Of a stretch of 64,000 nt of DNA, positions 49,650-58,170 are shown piece by piece. The first letter of the stretch is position 1. The number at the start of each line of letters is the position of its first letter. The DNA is from Avichristensenella sp031550535 (GTDB lineage Bacteria; Bacillota; Clostridia; Christensenellales; Aristaeellaceae): contig JAVBOM010000004.1 of assembly GCA_031550535.1 (NCBI GenBank), positions 96,782-160,781 of the forward strand, in the 5' to 3' direction. The notes beneath the pieces were generated by a model. It made no database searches, had not been told where the DNA came from, and saw only the letters and a list, made by a program, of their open reading frames with translations. Both the position numbers and the translations under genes were made by a program.

Positions 49650-50408
49650 ATGTCCCTGCCCATCGCGCTGGAGCTTTACTCGGTTCGGGATTTATACCGC
49701 CAGGATTTCGCGGCGTGCCTCGCCCAAGTGCGCGCGCTCGGCTACACGGGCGTGGAGTGCTTCGGCGCGCCCACGCTGCCCGCGAACGAAGTCGCGGAGG
49801 CGCTCCAAAAAAACGGTCTGGCCCTCGCCGGCTGGCACACGCCCATTGAGCTGCTGGAAGGGGATGCCCTGGACGGGACCGTTTCCTATTTCAAAACCGC
49901 CGGCAACACCCGCGCCATCATCCCCTGGATGCCGCCGGAGACATTCGCCACGGCGGAGAGCGTGCTCGCGTTTGCCGAACGCCTGAACGCCATCGCGGGC
50001 CGCCTTGCCCCGCACGGAATCTCCCTGGGCTATCACAACCATGACGCCGAGTTTGTCCCCCTGGCCGACGGTACGCTGCCGTGGGCGCTGCTGATGGACC
50101 ACACGCGCATCATCGCCCAGCTTGACAACGGCAACGCCCTCTCCAGCAAGACGCCTGGGCTGGATACCGCAAAGCTCGTCGCCCAGTGGCCCGGGCGCGC
50201 CACCACGGTGCACCTGAAGCCCTACTCCCGCGAACACGGGTACGAGACGATGATCGGCGAGGATGACATCGACTGGCCCGCGTTCCTGGCTGCGGCGGAA
50301 AACCCGGGCGGGGCGGAGTGGCTCATCGTCGAATATGAGGAGGAAAAAATGTACCCCCAGATGGAGGGCGCGGAACGCTGCCTGCGCGCGCTGGAAAAAC
50401 TGCGGTAG
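49650..50408 (+). CDS. Sugar phosphate isomerase/epimerase family TIM-barrel protein
   Basis: 252 residues from ATG 49650 with AGAGGTGG upstream. AP_endonuc_2-type barrel: IALELYSVRDLYRQDFAACLAQVRALGYTGVECFG, LAGWHTPIELLEG, ISLGYHNHDAEFVPL, QLDNGNALSSKT, VHLKPYSREHGYETMIGEDDIDWPAFL and WLIVEYEEEKMYPQME; the His, Asp and Glu residues form the divalent-metal centre. Family members isomerise or epimerise sugars and inositols. The exact substrate is unknown. Confidence 0.87.
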   Translation: MSLPIALELYSVRDLYRQDFAACLAQVRALGYTGVECFGAPTLPANEVAEALQKNGLALAGWHTPIELLEGDALDGTVSYFKTAGNTRAIIPWMPPETFATAESVLAFAERLNAIAGRLAPHGISLGYHNHDAEFVPLADGTLPWALLMDHTRIIAQLDNGNALSSKTPGLDTAKLVAQWPGRATTVHLKPYSREHGYETMIGEDDIDWPAFLAAAENPGGAEWLIVEYEEEKMYPQMEGAERCLRALEKLR

Positions 50409-50435
50409 TGTTCTGGCGGGGGTGGATTTTAGGAA

Positions 50436-50598
50436 TCTGGCCGAGAGATTTTTCCGTCTGGCGGGGGCCGAAGCCGAGCGCGCCAGTGGCGGATCAAGCG
50501 AGGTCAAGGCTCGCCGAAGCACAGAGCGATGGGCGCGAAAGCGGCCAGCGCGACAATGCTGAGGTGCGTCGTAAGGAGGCGTAGCCGGCAGCTACGCC
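50436..50598 (-). repeat. Dispersed repeat family B with a closing hairpin
   Basis: Blocks GCCGAGCGCGCC, AAGCGAGGT, ACAGAGCGATGGGCGCGAA and GCGGCCAGCGCGACAAT match 29740-29840 in the same order. At 50578-50598 a hairpin GGCGTAGC / GCTACGCC with a CGGCA loop closes the block. The 323-bp gap to dedA holds only this, an unremarkable stretch, and the SD hairpin. Confidence 0.65.
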
Positions 50599-50695
50599 GA
50601 CTGGAGGGTGACGCAGCCAGATGGAAAAAGATCCGGTCAGAGCCTAAAATCGAGCCATGCCAGAATACTTGCCCGATCCCCTATGCATGCACGCC

Positions 50696-50726
50696 ACACC
50701 CCCGGCATACGGTCTGCCGGGGGTGT
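50696..50726 (+). promoter_or_regulatory. Hairpin enclosing the dedA ribosome binding site
   Basis: Perfect 12-bp stem ACACCCCCGGCA / TGCCGGGGGTGT, 7-nt loop. The 3' arm holds GGGGGTG, the only SD-like sequence before the dedA ATG at 50732. Folding would hide it. There is no T-run, so this is not a terminator. Confidence 0.6.
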
Positions 50727-50731
50727 AAATT

Positions 50732-51346
50732 ATGGATTTGAGCTGGGCTACGCAGGCATTGGAGCAATATGGGCTGCCGGGTATTTTCTTGGTCATCGCG
50801 CTGGAATACGCCTGCCTGCCGATGCCGAGCGAGGTGCTGCTACCCCTTGCGGGTGTCGCGGCGGCGGCGGCGGGCATTCCGCTCGCGCTGGTCGTCGCGG
50901 TCAGCGTTTTCGCGGGGCTGGTCGGCTCCGCCATCTGTTATGCCATCGGCGCGTGGGGCGGCCGGCCGGTGTTGGAAGGGCTGCTGAAGCGCTTTCCCAA
51001 GGCGCTCAGGGCGCTGGACAGCACCAGCGAGTGGCAAACGCAGATGGGCGGTCTCTCCGTGATGATCGCCCGCGTCATTCCGCTCTTCCGCACGTGGGTC
51101 TCCTTCGCCGCCGGGCTGGCGCGCCAGCCGTTCGGCCCGTTCATGCTCTATTCCGCGATGGGCATCATCGTCTGGAATACGATCCTGATCGGCAGCGGAT
51201 ATTACCTGGGCGTGGCCGCACAGGCGGCGGGAAACCCCTGGCTGATGCCGGCCGTGGGCTTCTCCCTCGCGCTGATCGCGTTCCTTGTCCGGCTCCTCAT
51301 CAAAAAAAGGCGGCAACATGCCGCCCAGGAGACGCTGGAAACATGA
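50732..51346 (+). CDS. DedA family membrane protein
   Basis: 204 residues. DedA/SNARE-associated features: QYGLPGIFLVIALEYACLPMPSEVLLPLAGVAAA (re-entrant loop with the PxE motif), LVGSAICYAIGAWGGRPVLEGLLKR, IARVIPLFRTWVSFAAGLARQPFGPFMLYSAMGIIVWNTILIGSGYYLG. DedA proteins are linked to undecaprenyl-phosphate or phospholipid flipping. The SD lies in a stable hairpin, suggesting translational control. Confidence 0.9.
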   Translation: MDLSWATQALEQYGLPGIFLVIALEYACLPMPSEVLLPLAGVAAAAAGIPLALVVAVSVFAGLVGSAICYAIGAWGGRPVLEGLLKRFPKALRALDSTSEWQTQMGGLSVMIARVIPLFRTWVSFAAGLARQPFGPFMLYSAMGIIVWNTILIGSGYYLGVAAQAAGNPWLMPAVGFSLALIAFLVRLLIKKRRQHAAQETLET

Positions 51347-51367
51347 TGTCGCCGTTGTCAGGCAAAG

Positions 51368-52261
51368 CTACCGGACAAAAAGCTCCGTAATGTAGGGATA
51401 GCCGTTTTCGTCGTTGACAACGCCGATGCCGACCCGCTTCCACTGCGAGCCAAGGATTGTGCGCCTGTGGCCGTCGGAACTCATCAGCGCGGCGTGGCCC
51501 TTCTCCACGCTGGCACTGCGCGAAATGTTCTCGCTGGCGCTGGTGTACGAATATCCCGCGTCGGTCAGCATTTCCCTGGCGTCCCCGTACGTCGGCGACT
51601 CATGCGCGAAATAGTTGTTGTTGATCATATCCGCAGACTTCTCGCGCGCGAGCGCGGAAAGCTCCTCGTCAATGGGGAGGGAGCTCAGCCCGTAGGCCAC
51701 GCGGTCCGCGTTGATGGACTGGTACAAATACTGCTCTTGCGATGTCATGGTGCCGGGTGTATAATGACCATCGGTTCCCTGGTCCGGCTGCGCGGTGGGC
51801 GTAGCGGTCGGGCAAATGCCGCCGGACGATCCCGGGTGGATTGGGCACGTGCCGGGCGTGGTTGTCGCGCAAGCGGCGGGTTCCGCTGTCGGGCATGTGC
51901 CGGAGTCAGATATCGGGCAGCCACCGGACGATCCCGGGTGGATATCGCACGTGCTGGGCGCGGCGGCCGGGTATGCGATGCCGGATGCGCCTGTGGACGT
52001 TTGACAACTACTGTCGGAAGTGCCCGTTCCTCCGGTGGCGGTTTCGGCGGAAGGTGTAAGCGAGCCTGTGGATGGCCACTGCGCCACGAGCGCGCGCTGG
52101 TCGTCCCAGGAAATCATGGGCGCGGTGATCGTCTCCGACCTTCCCGGCTCTATTTGCGGCGGGGTGCCGCCACTGCAGTTGGCGTTCTCCGCGTTCGCGC
52201 CAGAGGCCATGCACAGAAAAACAAGGAGTGCGGTGCTCATGTGCAACCGTTTTCTATTCAA
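51368..52261 (-). CDS. Secreted CAP-domain (SCP/PR1, YkwD-like) protein with Cys-rich linker
   Basis: 297 residues from a TTG at 52261 (AGGAGG with 8-nt spacer; the GTG at 52270 overlaps the SD). Signal peptide, then a low-complexity linker (~30-165) rich in Ser, Thr, Pro, Gly and Cys containing two near-identical units IHPGSSGG flanked by Cys-Pro. The C-terminal ~125 residues are a CAP domain: LYQSINADRVAYGLSSLPIDEELSALAREKSADMI, YFAHESPTYGDA, ENISRS and MSSDGHRRTILGSQWKRVGIGV. Such proteins are common in spore-formers and may act on the wall or spore coat; the enzymatic role is unclear. Confidence 0.85.
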   Translation of the reverse strand: MNRKRLHMSTALLVFLCMASGANAENANCSGGTPPQIEPGRSETITAPMISWDDQRALVAQWPSTGSLTPSAETATGGTGTSDSSCQTSTGASGIAYPAAAPSTCDIHPGSSGGCPISDSGTCPTAEPAACATTTPGTCPIHPGSSGGICPTATPTAQPDQGTDGHYTPGTMTSQEQYLYQSINADRVAYGLSSLPIDEELSALAREKSADMINNNYFAHESPTYGDAREMLTDAGYSYTSASENISRSASVEKGHAALMSSDGHRRTILGSQWKRVGIGVVNDENGYPYITELFVR

Positions 52262-52308
52262 TGGTTTCACCTCCTGTATTTACCTTGGGAATGCCAAGGG
52301 TTAACAGG

Positions 52309-52337
52309 ATTGTAATAATTTCGGCAAAAATACGCAA
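52309..52337 (-). promoter_or_regulatory. Sigma-A promoter of the CAP-domain gene
   Basis: Minus strand: TTGCGT (52337-52332), 17-bp spacer, TACAAT (52314-52309), 48 bp before the start. Confidence 0.65.
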
Positions 52338-52404
52338 TGATTTTGCCAGTTTCCTACCATGGGAAAAAATGTTAATCACACGAATATGATTGGAGGCGTT
52401 ACGG

Positions 52405-52812
52405 ATGGCGCTGCGGAAATGCCCTCGTTGTGAGCTCAACTATATTTTAGATGACGCTCCCTATTGCCCGGTCTGCGCGCGTGAAATGAAAGGGGATTCC
52501 GTGCGGGAGTCTTTCTATGAGCTTTGCTCCGTCTGCAACGAAAACCCTGCCCTGCCCGGAAAAGACCTTTGCCTGTTCTGTCTGAAGGAAATGGAAAAAA
52601 ACGCGGAGCCGGTAGGTTCCGACGAGCCGTTTGAAAACCCGCTTGAGCCGGAAGAGGTCAGCGAAATGGAAGAAATCGCCGTGGATGAGGAGGACGACAT
52701 CCCCGGCGCAGAACTTGGCGAGATCGACCGGGAACTCTCCCTGGACGACGTTCTGGCCAAGGAAGCCCTGCTGGAAGATGACGAGGACGAAGCGCAAGAG
52801 GAGGACACGTGA
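52405..52812 (+). CDS. Two-zinc-ribbon protein with acidic tail
   Basis: 135 residues from ATG 52405 (TGGAGGCG upstream); a TTG at 52390 is less likely. Two CxxC pairs form a ribbon at ~6-28 (CPRCELNYILDDAPYCPVC), and two more occur at ~45-63 (CSVC, CLFC). The remaining ~70 residues are strongly acidic (EEVSEMEEIAVDEEDD, LLEDDEDEAQEED). Not a recognised family; zinc binding is likely, and the acidic tail suggests protein partners. The last codons overlap the metallophosphatase start (GTGA). Confidence 0.65.
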   Translation: MALRKCPRCELNYILDDAPYCPVCAREMKGDSVRESFYELCSVCNENPALPGKDLCLFCLKEMEKNAEPVGSDEPFENPLEPEEVSEMEEIAVDEEDDIPGAELGEIDRELSLDDVLAKEALLEDDEDEAQEEDT

Positions 52813-53501
52813 ACGTCTTTTCCATTGGCGATCTTCACCTGCCCGGCGGCGCCAAGAAGCCGATGGATATCTTCGGCCCCCATTGGGCGAACCATTTTGA
52901 GCGGATCGAGGCGGACTGGCGCGCGCGTGTCGCGGAAGGCGACCTTGTTCTGCTGCCCGGCGACATAAGCTGGGCCATGCGGCTGTCGGACGCGCAGGCG
53001 GACCTGGACGCGATCGGCGCGCTGCCCGGCCGCAAGGTGATTCTGCGCGGCAATCACGATTTCTGGTGGTCTTCCGTCTCCCGCGTGCGGGGGGCGCTGC
53101 CCCAGGGGATGTTTGCTTTGCAGCACAACGCCTTCCTGTTTGACCATGTGATCGTGTGCGGGGCGCGCGGCTGGCTGTGCCCCGGCGGCGCGGCGTTTAC
53201 GGAGGAGGACGCGCGCATCTACGCGCGCGAATTGCAGCGGCTGACGCTCTCCCTGTGCGACGCGGAGAAGCAGCGCGGCCCGGACGACCGCTGCGTCGCC
53301 ATGCTGCACTATCCCCCGTTCGCCGATGCCGCGCACGATACGGAGGTCACGGCGCTGCTGGAGCAGTACGGCGTCGACGATGTGGTCTATGGCCACCTGC
53401 ACGGCCCAGGGCTCGCGGGCGCGTTTTCCGGCGAGCGGGGCGGTGTCCGGTATCATCAGGTGAGCTGCGACGGGCTGGGATTTGCGCTGCACCGGCTATA
53501 G
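52809..53501 (+). CDS. Metallophosphoesterase
   Basis: 230 residues from a GTG overlapping the previous stop, SD GAGGAGG. Calcineurin-like motifs: FSIGDLHLPG, LLPGDISWAM, LRGNHDFWW, MLHYPP and VVYGHLHG, giving the full two-metal site. Probably a phosphodiesterase or phosphatase acting in the cytoplasm (no signal peptide). It is translationally coupled to the zinc-ribbon protein and followed by a run of repeats. Confidence 0.9.
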   Translation: MNVFSIGDLHLPGGAKKPMDIFGPHWANHFERIEADWRARVAEGDLVLLPGDISWAMRLSDAQADLDAIGALPGRKVILRGNHDFWWSSVSRVRGALPQGMFALQHNAFLFDHVIVCGARGWLCPGGAAFTEEDARIYARELQRLTLSLCDAEKQRGPDDRCVAMLHYPPFADAAHDTEVTALLEQYGVDDVVYGHLHGPGLAGAFSGERGGVRYHQVSCDGLGFALHRL

Positions 53502-53504
53502 GAA

Positions 53505-53610
53505 TGATAATACCGGGGTGCGCAATGGACGCAAATGCGGCCAGTGCGACAATGCCGGGGTGCGCGATGAGCGCGACAGCGTTCTGCGCGACAATTGCGA
53601 AGCGCAGAAG
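53505..53610 (-). repeat. Dispersed repeat family B, short tandem form
   Basis: GCGACAAT occurs three times (GCGACAATGCCGGGGTGCGC-type units at ~53515, 53546 and 53588) with GGCCAG and GCGATGAGCGCGACA spacers. Directly continuous with a family A copy. Confidence 0.6.
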
Positions 53611-53633
53611 GCAACGCGAGGGGCCAGCGGAAA

Positions 53634-53689
53634 GGATTTCTGACGGAATCCTCTTTTGGCGCCCGATTCTACGAATCTGCGCCGCCGTC
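53634..53689 (+). repeat. Family A double-hairpin element before the rnf terminator
   Basis: GGATTTC/GGAATCC, TTTTGGCGCC, hairpin CGATTC/GAATCTG, GCGCCGCCGTC. A solitary arm pair (GGCATTTCGCC/AGAAATCCC) lies further on at 53811-53831. Confidence 0.75.
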
Positions 53690-53760
53690 AAAGACTCGCG
53701 AGATTGTGGCAGTTTCTGACAGAAATTGGTATCTTTTCGCTCCTCCACTTTCCTCCCCAA

Positions 53761-53804
53761 AACAGTCAAGCGGGGCGTTCACACGTCCCGCTTGACTGTT
53801 TTTT
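53761..53804. terminator. Terminator between the phosphatase and the rnf operon
   Basis: 14-bp perfect stem AACAGTCAAGCGGG / CCCGCTTGACTGTT with a 12-nt loop, followed by TTTTTT on the plus side and by TTTTGG on the minus side (rnfB end). Good in both directions. Confidence 0.85.
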
Positions 53805-53840
53805 CATTGCGGCATTTCGCCAGAAATCCCTACTGCTTGC

Positions 53841-54644
53841 CTATTTCTTCTCCCGCACGTTGATGCACCCCACCGGGCAAACCTTCGCGCAGTCTCCGCA
53901 ATGGGTGCACTTTTCCGCGTCGATCTTCGCAAACCCGTTCTCCACGGCGATCGCGTCCACCTTGCACTCCTTCACGCACCGCTTGCAGCCGATGCACGCC
54001 TTCATGCACTCCTCGCGCGCCTGCCGGCCGCTGTCCGCGTTCTGGCAGAGCACGGTCACACTCTCGTTCCGAGGACGGATCTGAATGGAGTGACGCGGGC
54101 AGATGGACGCGCACAGCCCACAGGCGGTACACTTGGACTGATCCACCCGGGCAAGACCGTTTTCGACCGTCAGCGCGCCAAACGGGCAGACCGCCACGCA
54201 ATCCCCCAGGCCAACGCACGCGTAGGGGCACTTTTTAGGCCCGCCCACCATGCCGGACGCCATCTGGCAGCTCCGGTAGCCGTCATAATCGTAGCGGTGC
54301 CGGGAGACGCCGACTTCGCCCTGGCAGATCACCTTGGCAACCTGCGGCGTGGTGGCCTCGATCTCCACACCCATGATCTTGGCGACTTCCTTGGCGGTTT
54401 TCTGCCCGCCAGGGAGGCAACCGCTCACCTTGGCCTGGCCGTCCACCACGGCCTGCGCAAACGCGTCGCACCCGGCAAATCCGCACGCGCCGCAGTTCGC
54501 GCCCGGCAGCGCCTCGCGCACCTCGGCTACGCGCTCGTCCACCGGCACGGCAAACATTTTGTCCGCAAAGCTCAGCACCACGCCGAACGCAATCCCCAGG
54601 CCGCCGAGCACCAGCGCGGCATATACAATCGCAGTGATGTTCAT
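53841..54644 (-). CDS. rnfB: Rnf complex subunit RnfB (ferredoxin-type iron-sulfur protein)
   Basis: 267 residues. N-terminal membrane helix (~5-27), the Fer4 entry CGACGFAGC (~51-59), then two bacterial-type 4Fe-4S pairs: CPYACVGLGDCVAVCPFGAL / CTACGLCASICP and CIGCKRCVKECKVDAI / CTHCGDCAKVCPVGC. RnfB takes electrons from reduced ferredoxin. It is the last gene of the operon, as in Clostridium, where the order is C-D-G-E-A-B. Confidence 0.96.
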   Translation of the reverse strand: MNITAIVYAALVLGGLGIAFGVVLSFADKMFAVPVDERVAEVREALPGANCGACGFAGCDAFAQAVVDGQAKVSGCLPGGQKTAKEVAKIMGVEIEATTPQVAKVICQGEVGVSRHRYDYDGYRSCQMASGMVGGPKKCPYACVGLGDCVAVCPFGALTVENGLARVDQSKCTACGLCASICPRHSIQIRPRNESVTVLCQNADSGRQAREECMKACIGCKRCVKECKVDAIAVENGFAKIDAEKCTHCGDCAKVCPVGCINVREKK

Positions 54645-54656
54645 GCGCCTTCCTCC

Positions 54657-55253
54657 TTATTTGACCAGGCCCGCGAAGCCCATGAACGCCACGGACAGGA
54701 GGCCCGCGGTCACCAGGCTGATCGGGAAGCCCTTCATGCTCTCCGGGATGTTCGAGGATTCCAGCCGCTCACGGACGCCCGCCATCAGCACGATGGCCAC
54801 CAGGAAGCCCAGCGCGCTAAATGTGCCGTTCAACACGGACGCAATGAGGCCGTACTCCATGTTGATGCTCAGCAGCGTCACGCCCAGCACGGCGCAGTTC
54901 GTCGTGATCAGCGGCAGATAGATGCCCAGCGCGCTGTACAGCGCCTTCATGGACTTCTTCATGAACATCTCGACAAACTGCACGAGCGAGGCAATGACCA
55001 GGATGAACGCGATGGTGTTCAGGTACGTCAGCCCCAGCGGCACCAGCATCAGGTGGTACACAATCCATGTGAACAGCGAGGAGAGCGCCATGACGAATGT
55101 CACCGCGACGCCCATGCCCATGGCTGTTTCGACTTTATTGGATACGCCCAGGAACGGGCAGCAGCCCAGGAAGCGCGAGAAGATGTAGTTGTTAATGAAG
55201 ATGCAATACACCATGAACAGCAGAATGCCGCTCGGCGTCAGATCGAATGTCAT
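54657..55253 (-). CDS. rnfA: Rnf complex membrane subunit RnfA
   Basis: 198 residues, six membrane helices. Family signatures NNYIFSRFLGCCPFLGVSNKVETAMGMG and LPLITTNCAVLGVTLL with the conserved Cys that binds the intramembrane Fe-S cluster. Stop and start overlap rnfE by 4 bp. RnfA and RnfE form the membrane core that passes electrons and drives ion translocation. Confidence 0.96.
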   Translation of the reverse strand: MTFDLTPSGILLFMVYCIFINNYIFSRFLGCCPFLGVSNKVETAMGMGVAVTFVMALSSLFTWIVYHLMLVPLGLTYLNTIAFILVIASLVQFVEMFMKKSMKALYSALGIYLPLITTNCAVLGVTLLSINMEYGLIASVLNGTFSALGFLVAIVLMAGVRERLESSNIPESMKGFPISLVTAGLLSVAFMGFAGLVK

Positions 55254-55900
55254 GCGCCCGCGCCCCCTTTCGCGGCCTTGCTCTTCTGGGAGCGCGCCGT
55301 AATCGCGTTGATGGCGCCCAGCACCAGCCCGAACGTGATGAACGCGCCGGGGGCCAGCACCAGCAGCAGCATCGGCTCATACGCCGCGCCAAACACGCTG
55401 ATGCCAAAGATGGACCCGCTGCCGATCAATTCGCGGATCGCGCCGATCAGGAGCAGCGCCAGCGTAAAGCCGATGCCCATGCCAAGGCCGTCCATCGCGG
55501 ACGCCCCCACCGTGTTCTTGGACGCGAACGCCTCCGCGCGCGCCAGGATGATGCAGTTGACGACGATCAGCGGGATGAAAATCCCCAGCGCGTCATACAG
55601 CACGGGCACAAACGCCTGGATAAGCATCTGCACCATGGTGACGAACGTGCAGATGACCACGACGAACGCGGGAATGCGCACCTTGTCGGGGATGAACTTA
55701 CGGAGCATCGAAATGACGACGTTGGAACCCACCAGGACGAACGTTGCCGCAAGGCCCATGCCCACCCCGTTGATCGCGGACGTGGTGCTCGCCAGTGTCG
55801 GGCATACGCCCAGAACCAGCCGGAATGTCGGGTTTTCATTCAGTATGCCGTTCATAAACACGCGGGCGACCGAGTTCTTTTTCCCGTTCTGATCAGGCAT
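55250..55900 (-). CDS. rnfE: Rnf complex membrane subunit RnfE
   Basis: 216 residues, six membrane helices; VARVFMNGILNENPTFRLVLGVCPTLA, VVNCIILARAEAFASKNTVGASAMDGLGMGIGFTLAL and GSIFGIS are RnfE/NqrD-family signatures, including the Cys of VVNCIIL that helps bind the shared cluster. Overlaps rnfD by 8 bp and rnfA by 4 bp. The last residues KSKAAKGGAGA are basic and low-complexity. Confidence 0.95.
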   Translation of the reverse strand: MPDQNGKKNSVARVFMNGILNENPTFRLVLGVCPTLASTTSAINGVGMGLAATFVLVGSNVVISMLRKFIPDKVRIPAFVVVICTFVTMVQMLIQAFVPVLYDALGIFIPLIVVNCIILARAEAFASKNTVGASAMDGLGMGIGFTLALLLIGAIRELIGSGSIFGISVFGAAYEPMLLLVLAPGAFITFGLVLGAINAITARSQKSKAAKGGAGA

Positions 55901-56837
55901 GCTGTTTCACCTCCCCATATACTCTGCGCTTCATGAGCTTGTCAATGAGCGGCGTCAGAATGTTCATCAGCAGGATGGCATACGTCACACCCTCCGGGTA
56001 GTTGCCGTACTGCCGGATCAGCACCACGATCACACCGCAGCCGACGGCGAACACGCACTGGCCGCGGATGAGCATCGGGTTTGTGACGTAATCGGTCGCC
56101 ATGAACACCGCGCCGAACAGCACGCCGCCGGTCAGGATGGCCGTCAGCGGATCGCCGCCGAGCACCCACGTGAGCAGCGCCACCGTGCCGGCGAACAGCA
56201 CCGGGATGTGCGGCCCGATGGTGCGGCGGATGACCAGGTACAGGAAGCCGATCAGGATCGCGGCCTTGCTCACCTCGCCGATGGTGCCGGGGATGTTGCC
56301 CAGGAACAGATCCATCATCGCGATGCCGCCCTTGGCAAGCGGTGTGGCGGAGGTCACCGCGTCGCCGATCTGCGCGGCGGAGTTTGCGCCAAGCTCAATG
56401 ATCCGCTCCGGCAGGAAGAACGTCGTCATGCGCGCGGGCCAGCTTGTCAGCAGCACAGCCCGGGCCGCGAGCGCGGGGTTCAGGAAGTTATGGCCGACGC
56501 CGCCGAAAAGCTGCTTGACAATGATGATCGCAAACGCGCTGCCAATCATGGGAATCCAGAGCGGCGCGGACGACGGCAGGTTCAGCCCCAGCAGAACGCC
56601 GGTAACCACCGCGGACATATCCCGAATCTGCACGGGCCGCTTGGACAGCTTCTGCCATATGCCCTCGGCGAGCACCGCCGAAGCGATGGCAACGAGCAGC
56701 ACCAGGGCCGCCCGCGTTCCAAATAGATAGATGCCGGCGGCTGTCGTGGGAAGCAACGCGATCAGCACATCCTGCATGATGATGCGCGTGTTGTCGCGCG
56801 CGAGGATGTGCGGGCCGGTGGAAAGGCGGAGTCTCAT
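55893..56837 (-). CDS. rnfD: Rnf complex membrane subunit RnfD
   Basis: 314 residues; MRLRLSTGPHILARDNTRIIMQDVLIALLPTTAAGIYLFG, KQLFGGVGHNFLNPALAARAVLLTSWP and FGAVFMATDYVTNPM are RnfD/NqrB signatures; about eight membrane helices. The covalent flavin site is usually SGATPL with FMN on Thr; here it reads TSATPLAKGG, the Thr kept and the Gly replaced by Ser. It carries FMN within the membrane part. Starts 3 bp after the rnfC stop. Confidence 0.95.
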   Translation of the reverse strand: MRLRLSTGPHILARDNTRIIMQDVLIALLPTTAAGIYLFGTRAALVLLVAIASAVLAEGIWQKLSKRPVQIRDMSAVVTGVLLGLNLPSSAPLWIPMIGSAFAIIIVKQLFGGVGHNFLNPALAARAVLLTSWPARMTTFFLPERIIELGANSAAQIGDAVTSATPLAKGGIAMMDLFLGNIPGTIGEVSKAAILIGFLYLVIRRTIGPHIPVLFAGTVALLTWVLGGDPLTAILTGGVLFGAVFMATDYVTNPMLIRGQCVFAVGCGVIVVLIRQYGNYPEGVTYAILLMNILTPLIDKLMKRRVYGEVKQHA

Positions 56838-56840
56838 CGG

Positions 56841-58154
56841 TTACGACCTCCTTGCAAGTGACTCTTTGGCGTTCTTCAGCGAGGCGACCAGCCAGCGCCT
56901 AGAGGGGCAGACATACGAACAGCTCCCGCAGAGGGTACAATCCTTGATGTGCTCCTTGACCGCTTGATCCAGATTGTCCATTTCGCACAGCGCCATCAGG
57001 CGGTACGGCTGGAGCCTTGCGGGGCAGGCAAACACACAGCGGCCGCAACGGATGCACTGCATCTCGGGCTGCGATTTCGCCTGTTCTTCCGTCAGCACCA
57101 CGATGCCGTTGGTGGCCTTGGTCATGGAGATCAAATCATCCGGCGCACACAGCCCCGTCATGCTGCCACCCGCGAAAATCTTGCCGGGTTCCCCCGCGTA
57201 CCCGCCCGCTCCGGCAATCGCGTCATGAAAGATGGTGCCAATGCGCAGCAGGAGGTTCGCGGGCTGCTGCACAGCGCCGCTGACCGTCGTGACGCGGGTG
57301 ACGAGCGGTCGTCCCTTCTCCACCGCGTCCGCAATCGCGGCGGCCGTGCCGACATTCAAAACGACGACATTCGCGTCCATCGGCAGCCCCCCGCTGGGCA
57401 CCTCGCGCCCGGTGACGGCCTGGATGAGCTGCTTTTCACCGCCTTGCGGGTATTTCGTCCTCATTGCGACGACTTCCACGCCTTCCCGGCCGCTCGCCGC
57501 CTTTTCCACGACCTCAATCGCGTCCGGCTTGTTGTCTTCAATGGCGATCACGCCGCGCTTCACGCCCGTGGCGCGCATGGCGGCCCGAAGGCCGTTCACG
57601 ACGCGTTCCGGTGTTTCCAGCATCAGCCGGTGGTCGCTCGTCAGGAAGGTTTCGCACTCCGCGCCGTTCAGGATGATGGTATCGATCGATTTATCCTTGG
57701 GGATGGTGAGCTTCACGTGTGTCGGAAAACACGCGCCGCCCATGCCGCAGATGCCCGCGTCGTGAATCGCGGGGATGATCTTGTCCGCGGCCACCGTTTC
57801 CACGCTCCCGAGCGGGTGAAGCTCCACCCACTCGTCGGCGAAATCGTTCTTGATGGCCACGCACATGCTCGGCTTGCTCTGAAGCTGCTGCCGCGTTTCC
57901 ACCGCCGTCACCTCGCCGCTGATGCTGGCGTGCACGGGGATGCCGCGCGGGCCGACCGCCTCGCCAATGACCTGGCCGATCTTTACATGGTCGCCCTTTT
58001 TCACGCACGGCGTGGACGGCGCGCCCAGGTGCATGTCCATCGGGATGCATACGCTGTCCGAGACGAACTCCCGGATGGGAGACTTTTGCGTTGACTTGCC
58101 CTCATGCTGTCCGCGCAGCGGATGAATGCCGCCCTTAAAGGTTACTTTCTTCAA
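56841..58154 (-). CDS. rnfC: Rnf complex NADH-binding subunit RnfC
   Basis: 437 residues from a TTG at 58154 (AGGTGG with a 9-nt spacer; a GTG at 58163 is too close). Features: TFKGGIHP start, biotinyl-like GHDVK barrel, NADH-ubiquinone-oxidoreductase-like SLBB region with GMGGACFPTHVKLTIPKDKSIDTIILNGAECE (FMN binding), YPQGGEKQLIQAVTGREVPSGGLPMD and two 4Fe-4S motifs CIRCGRCVFACP and CTLCGSCSYVCPS. It reduces NAD+ with electrons from the membrane core, or the reverse. Confidence 0.95.
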   Translation of the reverse strand: MKKVTFKGGIHPLRGQHEGKSTQKSPIREFVSDSVCIPMDMHLGAPSTPCVKKGDHVKIGQVIGEAVGPRGIPVHASISGEVTAVETRQQLQSKPSMCVAIKNDFADEWVELHPLGSVETVAADKIIPAIHDAGICGMGGACFPTHVKLTIPKDKSIDTIILNGAECETFLTSDHRLMLETPERVVNGLRAAMRATGVKRGVIAIEDNKPDAIEVVEKAASGREGVEVVAMRTKYPQGGEKQLIQAVTGREVPSGGLPMDANVVVLNVGTAAAIADAVEKGRPLVTRVTTVSGAVQQPANLLLRIGTIFHDAIAGAGGYAGEPGKIFAGGSMTGLCAPDDLISMTKATNGIVVLTEEQAKSQPEMQCIRCGRCVFACPARLQPYRLMALCEMDNLDQAVKEHIKDCTLCGSCSYVCPSRRWLVASLKNAKESLARRS

Positions 58155-58170
58155 TGCCCACACCCACCTT

